Shown here piece after piece: positions 60,386-64,000 of a stretch of DNA of 64,000 bases. The notes beneath the pieces are model-generated. The model had not been told where the DNA came from, searched no databases, and saw only the letters and a list, made by a program, of their open reading frames with translations. Within the stretch, counting starts at the first letter, position 1, and each line of letters begins with the position of its first letter. This stretch comes from Candidatus Proximibacter danicus (GTDB lineage Bacteria; Pseudomonadota; Gammaproteobacteria; Burkholderiales; Rhodocyclaceae): assembly GCA_016710885.1 (NCBI GenBank), contig JADJUC010000008.1, positions 1 to 64,000 of the forward strand. The letters run 5' to 3'. The translations under genes were made by a program, and so were the position numbers.

Positions 60386-61639
60386 ATGACCACACCTTCT
60401 CCTTCGCCGATCCGGCTGAACGACCTTACCCACCCCGTTGTAGCCGGGCTGATCTCGGTCATCGTCAACTACGGCGGTACCTTCATACTGGTCTTCCAGG
60501 CTGCCAAGGTGGCCGGTCTCGACCCGGAGATGACGGCTTCGTGGGTGTGGTCCGTTTCAATCGGTGTCGGGGTTACCGGGATCATCCTCAGCTGGCTCAC
60601 CCGCGAACCGATCATCACCGCCTGGTCGACGCCGGCGGCGGCATTCCTCGTCACGACATTGGCGACAGCCCCCTACGCCGAGGCCGTAGGCGCCTATCTG
60701 ATTTCGGCTGCAGCCTTCGTCCTGCTCGGGCTGTCGGGCTATTTCGATAAACTCATCCGTCTGATTCCGCCCGGCGTAGCCGCTGGTCTGCTGGCAGGCA
60801 TCCTGCTGCAGTTCGGCATCGGCGCCTTCGGCGGCATGAATGTCGATCCGCTGCTGGCGGGGTTGTTGATCGTGGCTTACGTGACGCTCAAGCGTCTGTC
60901 CGCACGCTATGCCGTGGTCGGCATTCTGGTGCTCGGACTCGGTTTCCTGCTCGTTCAGGGACGCATCGACCTTTCCGGCGTGGCACTGAAATTCGCCGCA
61001 CCGGTATTCACCACGCCGGCGTTTTCGCTCAACGCCTTGTTGAGCATCGCCCTGCCCCTGTTTCTGATTACCCTGACCGGCCAGTACATGCCCGGCATGC
61101 TGGTGCTGCGCAACGATGGATTCAGGACCAGCGCCAACCCGATCGTGACCGTCACCGGCATCGGCTCCCTGCTGATGGCGCCATTCGGCTCCCATGCCTT
61201 CAACATCGCCGCCATCACGGCAGCCATCTGCACTGGCAGGGAATCCCACGAAGATCCGTCGAAACGCTGGATTGCCGGCATCGCCGCAGGTGTCTTCTAC
61301 ATCCTCGTCGGCATCTTCGGCGTGACGCTCGCCGCGCTTTTCATGGCCTTTCCGGCAACCTTCATCACCACGCTGGCCGGTCTGGCACTGCTTGGCACCA
61401 TTGGCGGCAGCCTTGCCGGCGCCATGGCCGACGTCAGAACCCGTGAAGCCTCGTTGATCACCTTTCTGGCTGCCGCAGCGAACATCACCCTGTTCGGTAT
61501 CGGTGGCGCATTCTGGGGCCTGATGATCGGCCTCGTCGCCTATGCGGCACTCAATGGCCGACTGCCTCAGCCAGACCAGACACCAGCGCAATGCACTCAG
61601 TCCCCAGTTCCGACGGTCAGCAAGCAGTCCGCAAGTTGA
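60386..61639 (+). CDS. BenE family transporter
   Basis: 417 residues with about twelve hydrophobic helices and the BenE/YdcO family features (GVGVTGIILSWLTREPIITAWSTPAAAFLV near the N-terminus, APFGSHAFNIAAITAAICTG in the second half). BenE is a proton-benzoate symporter in aromatic degraders. The neighbours are a PLP-type regulator and serine hydroxymethyltransferase, not benzoate genes, so an amino acid or related substrate is conceivable. AGGAA ribosome binding site. Confidence 0.85.
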   Translation: MTTPSPSPIRLNDLTHPVVAGLISVIVNYGGTFILVFQAAKVAGLDPEMTASWVWSVSIGVGVTGIILSWLTREPIITAWSTPAAAFLVTTLATAPYAEAVGAYLISAAAFVLLGLSGYFDKLIRLIPPGVAAGLLAGILLQFGIGAFGGMNVDPLLAGLLIVAYVTLKRLSARYAVVGILVLGLGFLLVQGRIDLSGVALKFAAPVFTTPAFSLNALLSIALPLFLITLTGQYMPGMLVLRNDGFRTSANPIVTVTGIGSLLMAPFGSHAFNIAAITAAICTGRESHEDPSKRWIAGIAAGVFYILVGIFGVTLAALFMAFPATFITTLAGLALLGTIGGSLAGAMADVRTREASLITFLAAAANITLFGIGGAFWGLMIGLVAYAALNGRLPQPDQTPAQCTQSPVPTVSKQSAS

Positions 61640-61685
61640 TCAGCTTCTGAACCCAATACCTCACAGACCATAGGACCACACTTCC

Positions 61686-62951
61686 ATGCATGACAGATCC
61701 CTGACGCTCGCTGACTTCGACCCTGAACTATTCGAAGCAATCCAGAACGAAGAATACCGACAGGAAGAGCACGTCGAACTGATTGCCTCCGAGAACTACG
61801 CCAGCCCGTTGGTGATGGCTGTCCAGAATTCGGTGTTTACAAACAAGTATGCTGAAGGCTACCCGGGCAAGCGCTACTACAGCGGATGCCAGAATGTAGA
61901 CGTGGCCGAACGTCTGGCCATCGAGCGGGTCAAGCAGCTGTTCAACTGCGACTACGCCAACGTTCAGCCCCACTCCGGATCCCAAGCCAACGCGGCGGTG
62001 TTCCTGGCGCTGACCCATCCCGGCGATACCGTGATGGGCATGGCCCTCTCACAGGGAGGTCATCTCACCCATGGCAGCCCAGCGAACTTCTCCGGACAGC
62101 ACTACAAGATCGTTTCCTACGGCCTTGATCCAGAAACGGGACTGATCGACTACGACGAAATGGAACGCATCGCACACGAAACCCACCCGAAAATGATTAT
62201 TGGCGGCTTCTCGGCCTACTCACGGCACAAGGATTGGGCACGCATGCGAGCCATCGCCGACAAGGTAGGGGCAATTCTCTGGGTAGATATGGCTCACGTG
62301 GCCGGCCTGGTCGCTGCCGGCGAGTATCCGGACCCGCTACCCCACGCCCATGTCGTGACCAGCACCACGCACAAGACCCTGCGCGGCCCACGCGGCGGAA
62401 TCATCCTGGCCAAGGGGCAGGACGAGAGTTTCTACAAAAAGCTTGATTCTGCGGTGTTCCCGGGCAGCCAGGGCGGCCCCCTGATGCACATAATCGCCGC
62501 CAAGGCCGTGGCTTTCAAGGAAGCCCTGTCACCTGAGTTCAAGAGCTACCAGCGGCAAGTCGTGGTAAACGCCCGCGCAATGGCCGCCATATTCCTGTGC
62601 CGTGGCTACAGGATCGTATCCGGCGGTACCGACAATCACCTGATCCTGATCGACCTTTCTACAAAACCCTACACCGGCAAGGATGCAGACGCTGCCCTTA
62701 GCGGAGCCTGCATCACGACAAACAAGAATTCGGTGCCGAATGACCAGCGCAGTCCCTTTGTGACGTCGGGACTACGCATCGGCACACCCGCCGTGACGAC
62801 CCGAGGTTTCGGCACGGAGGAATGCGAAACGCTAGCCGGCTGGATATGCGACATCCTGGACTCACTGGAGGCTGGGGACAGAGAACAGGTCGCAAAGCAG
62901 GTTCAAAAACACGTAGCAGCCTTGTGCCGCATCTATCCTGTATATCGCTAG
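61686..62951 (+). CDS. glyA: Serine hydroxymethyltransferase (accessory-type)
   Basis: PLP enzyme interconverting serine and glycine with tetrahydrofolate. 421 residues. Conserved: VELIASENYASP, NKYAEGYPGKRYYSGC, QPHSGSQAN, VDMAHVAGLVAAGEYP and the PLP lysine in TTHKTLRGPRGG. It lacks the usual betaproteobacterial N-terminus (MFSK...), having MHDRSLTLADFDPELFEAIQ, and its C-terminus is atypical (RIYPVYR), so I read it as a second, divergent copy. It follows the BenE-type gene by 46 bases and is likely in one transcript with it. Confidence 0.9.
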   Translation: MHDRSLTLADFDPELFEAIQNEEYRQEEHVELIASENYASPLVMAVQNSVFTNKYAEGYPGKRYYSGCQNVDVAERLAIERVKQLFNCDYANVQPHSGSQANAAVFLALTHPGDTVMGMALSQGGHLTHGSPANFSGQHYKIVSYGLDPETGLIDYDEMERIAHETHPKMIIGGFSAYSRHKDWARMRAIADKVGAILWVDMAHVAGLVAAGEYPDPLPHAHVVTSTTHKTLRGPRGGIILAKGQDESFYKKLDSAVFPGSQGGPLMHIIAAKAVAFKEALSPEFKSYQRQVVVNARAMAAIFLCRGYRIVSGGTDNHLILIDLSTKPYTGKDADAALSGACITTNKNSVPNDQRSPFVTSGLRIGTPAVTTRGFGTEECETLAGWICDILDSLEAGDREQVAKQVQKHVAALCRIYPVYR

Positions 62952-63071
62952 GGCGAACGCCCGGAGGGCGCCATCGACAAGCCACGAGATACTCTCCAAA
63001 AGCTCGTCACTATCGATGGGGCTTGCTGATCCGTCCCTGTATCCGGCGCCGGGAGAGTCGGGGTTTCGCGC

Positions 63072-63077
63072 TATAAT
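63072..63077 (+). promoter_or_regulatory. Consensus -10 box upstream of prfB
   Basis: TATAAT 35 bases before the prfB ATG; no matching -35 box is recognisable (the hexamer 17 bases upstream is ccggga). Confidence 0.5.
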
Positions 63078-63111
63078 TCGTGGTTCATTTTTACCCTACC
63101 CCGACCCCATC

Positions 63112-64000
63112 ATGGAAGCAGAACAGCTAAATGCCATCGCCAACCGGCTCGCCGACATTGCCCAGCGCAGTGGCGAGCTACGGAGGTATCTTTGACTACG
63201 ATCACAAGCGTGAACGCCTGACCCTCCTCAACAAGGAGATGGAAGACCCGAAGATCTGGGACGACGCCAAGCGCGCCCAGGAACTCGGGCGCGAGAAGAA
63301 GTCGCTGGAAGACATCGTGCTGGTGCTCGAAGCCGTCGACGCCGGGCTCAACGACAGCCGCGAACTCTTCGACATGGGCAAGGACGAAGGCGACGACGAG
63401 ATGCTGCACGCCGTCGAGGCCGACGCCGACGGCATCGAGCAGAAAGTTGCCGCCCTCGAATTCCGCCGCATGTTCAACAACCCGCAGGACCCGATGCCCT
63501 GCTTCCTCGAAATCCAGGCCGGCGCCGGCGGCACCGAAGCGCAGGACTGGGCAGCGATGCTGCTGCGCATGTACGTGCGCTACGGCGAACGCAAGGGTTA
63601 CACCGTCGAGGTGCTCGAAGAATCCGAAGGCGACGTAGCCGGCATCAAGAGTGCCACGGTGCGTTTTGCCGGCGACTATTCGTACGGCCACCTGCGCACC
63701 GAGACCGGTATCCACCGTCTGGTGCGCAAGAGCCCGTTCGACTCGAACGCGCGCCGCCACACCTCGTTTACCAGCGTCTTCGTTTATCCGGAAGTCGATG
63801 ACTCGATCGAGATCAACATCAACCCGGCCGACGTGCGCACCGACACCTACCGCGCTTCCGGCGCCGGCGGCCAGCACATCAACAAGACCGACTCGGCGGT
63901 GCGACTGACGCACATCCCGACCAACATCGTCGTGCAGTGCCAGAACGACCGTTCGCAGCACCGCAACCGCGACGAAGCCTGGCAAATGCTGCGCGCCCGC
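63112..64000 (+). CDS. prfB: Peptide chain release factor 2 (partial, programmed frameshift)
   Basis: RF2 releases peptides at UGA and UAA. ATG 63112 opens a frame that meets an in-frame TGA at 63193-63195; translation resumes in the +1 frame at GAC (63194) and runs off the window at 64000. Read this way the first codons join MEAEQLNAIA ... RRYL to DYDHKRERLTLLNKEMEDP, the usual RF2 N-terminus. The GGQ loop is present (SGAGGQHINK), so domain 3 is intact; the SPF tripeptide lies in KSPFDSNARRH (anticodon-like), as expected of RF2. About 297 codons of roughly 365 are in the window. Confidence 0.97.
63181..63196 (+). promoter_or_regulatory. prfB programmed +1 frameshift site
   Basis: The sequence CGG AGG TAT CTT TGA C combines an internal Shine-Dalgarno-like GGAGG, three bases, then the slippery CTT and the weak stop TGA followed by C. 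This is the classical RF2 autoregulatory site: low RF2 lets the ribosome slip from CTT to TTT. Confidence 0.95.

Overview
The window reads as a chromosomal segment of a betaproteobacterium, most likely of the Rhodocyclales (Dechloromonas/Azonexus-like). This rests on protein-level resemblance recalled from memory and on gene orders such as rne / phosphatase / uvrB / aminotransferase, lplT / alr / radA and rpfE-type / recJ / prfB; no database search was made. GC content is high, so long antisense open frames are common and were discarded.

Layout. 1-15 kb is core housekeeping: the 3' end of rne, a low-molecular-weight phosphatase overlapping uvrB, an aspartate/aromatic aminotransferase, a membrane AsmA-like protein with an N-terminal helix-turn-helix-like region, tRNA-Asn, a PerM-like permease with a cyclic-nucleotide-binding protein, sodC, moaA, typA, a truncated haemoglobin and a YgiQ-type radical SAM protein. 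15-30 kb is rich in signalling and membrane functions: an OmpR-type regulator, a receiver-GGDEF protein, a large FtsX/LolE-type permease, radA, alr with a LysR regulator, lplT, a hybrid histidine kinase overlapping a CBS/DUF294 protein. 30-46 kb carries a CYTH-CHAD protein, a tRNA Ala-Glu-Asp cluster, comEC, a chemoreceptor, lolCD, hflX, a nitroreductase, panE, a DUF4143-type ATPase and msrAB. 46-55 kb is the most accessory part: a kefB-usp-Na+/Ca2+ antiporter operon whose last gene is split by a complete IS21-family element (47397-49886, with a 9-bp direct repeat at both ends), then a second Kef-type antiporter. 55-64 kb holds the rpfE-type gene and recJ, then a MocR regulator / BenE-type transporter / second-type glyA module lying between recJ and prfB. 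prfB shows the classic programmed +1 frameshift site.

The strongest unexpected signal is seven apparent single-base frameshifts (istA, istB, radA, lysR, the DUF4143 ATPase, a kef gene and recJ). Each can be explained by one base too many or too few in a short run of identical bases, and in each the conserved protein resumes immediately in the next frame. This looks more like homopolymer sequencing error than seven independent gene losses, and anyone using the annotation should know it. One of them creates a spurious in-frame LysR-alanine racemase fusion, and another makes the ATPase frame run right through msrA on the opposite strand. I did not find a clearly new biological system. The best candidates for a closer look are the MocR/BenE/GlyA module, the palindrome over the promoter of the DUF4143 ATPase, the HTH-AsmA architecture, the coupled kinase-CBS/DUF294 pair and the ion-antiporter cluster. 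No CRISPR array, rRNA, integrase or phage module was seen.
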